Part shown: one piece after another, positions 63,962 to 64,000 of the stretch
Layout of the letters: each line of letters starts with the position of its first letter
Position numbering within the stretch: the first letter of the stretch is position 1
Assembly: GCA_963703855.1 (NCBI GenBank)
Contig: CAVPFW010000008.1
Span: 62,001-126,000 of the forward strand
Reading direction: 5' to 3'
Source: AP-15 sp963703855
GTDB lineage: Bacteria > Pseudomonadota > Alphaproteobacteria > ATCC43930 > CGMCC-115725
Length of the DNA stretch: 64,000 bases
Translations under genes and position numbers: made by a program
The notes under the pieces: model-generated
Told to the model about the DNA's origin: nothing
Database searches by the model: none
What the model saw: the letters and a program-made list of their open reading frames with translations, nothing else

Positions 63962-64000
63962 ATGAAGCTTTGGGTCTCGGCCGCCCTCGTCTTCGCCATT
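63962..64000 (+). CDS. Possible secreted protein, 5' end only, cut by the window edge
   Basis: ATG 63962 opens 13 codons to the last base with a signal-peptide-like start (MKLWVSAALVFAI). No good Shine-Dalgarno is visible. Too short to assign. It would be read 94 bases after maiA. Confidence 0.35.
   Translation, partial: MKLWVSAALVFAI

Overview
The window is high-GC DNA from an alphaproteobacterium. GcrA (the GANTC-linked cell-cycle regulator), two Irr-type Fur regulators, a fused RnpM/L7Ae protein and the rimP-nusA-infB-rbfA-truB-rpsO-pnp order all fit that class. A Rhodospirillales-like member is plausible, but I cannot fix the genus. No rRNA, tRNA, CRISPR array, prophage or insertion sequence was found.

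Layout. 1-7 kb: a cut gene at the left edge, class I aldolase, a frameshifted thiE, a membrane protein and a FecR-domain protein, then epmA, efp and suhB (EF-P and its lysylation enzyme are divergent). 7.3-9.8 kb: a MotA/MotB-like proton-channel pair. 9.9-14.2 kb (minus): a signalling operon of periplasmic binding protein, histidine kinase and response regulator-nucleotide cyclase. 14.3-17.6 kb: glpK, a DUF5996 gene, a cupin and gcrA with a structured leader. 17.9-29.8 kb: the transcription/translation operon with a promoter and attenuator-like leader, running into ugpQ and a nitronate-monooxygenase-like gene. 29.9-35.2 kb: two irr paralogues flanking a DUF1800-DUF1501-NHL cassette with a near-consensus promoter and tandem operator-like repeats. 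35.4-38.7 kb: rubrerythrin, CCG iron-sulfur protein and DUF3501 behind an Irr-box-like palindrome, then a TPR protein. 39-45 kb: a frameshifted SDR, an E2-E1beta-E1alpha 2-oxoacid dehydrogenase operon (minus) and a GMC oxidoreductase. 45.4-50.5 kb (minus): MFS transporter, frameshifted family-5 binding protein, TAXI binding protein and a repeat protein. 50.8-57.6 kb: a small secreted protein, a CBS-BON protein, pgk, a DUF4239 protein, a universal stress protein and phosphoketolase. 57.7-60 kb: a DUF3775 gene and a two-gene operon whose second gene encodes a selenoprotein read through UGA in a U-G-S-C motif. 60-64 kb: membrane protein/TetR pair, threonine aldolase, a truncated GlcG-like fragment, maleylacetoacetate isomerase and a cut gene at the right edge.

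The most notable items are the selenoprotein (59422-59961), which ordinary gene calling truncates at position 59718; the Irr-flanked cassette; and the Irr-box-like site before rubrerythrin. Four genes (thiE, the fecR-like gene, the SDR and the family-5 binding protein) each carry one single-base indel. That number suggests either assembly error or, for the fecR repeat, slippage. Two further genes (rnpM, ugpQ) lack a conventional start codon where homology says they should begin.
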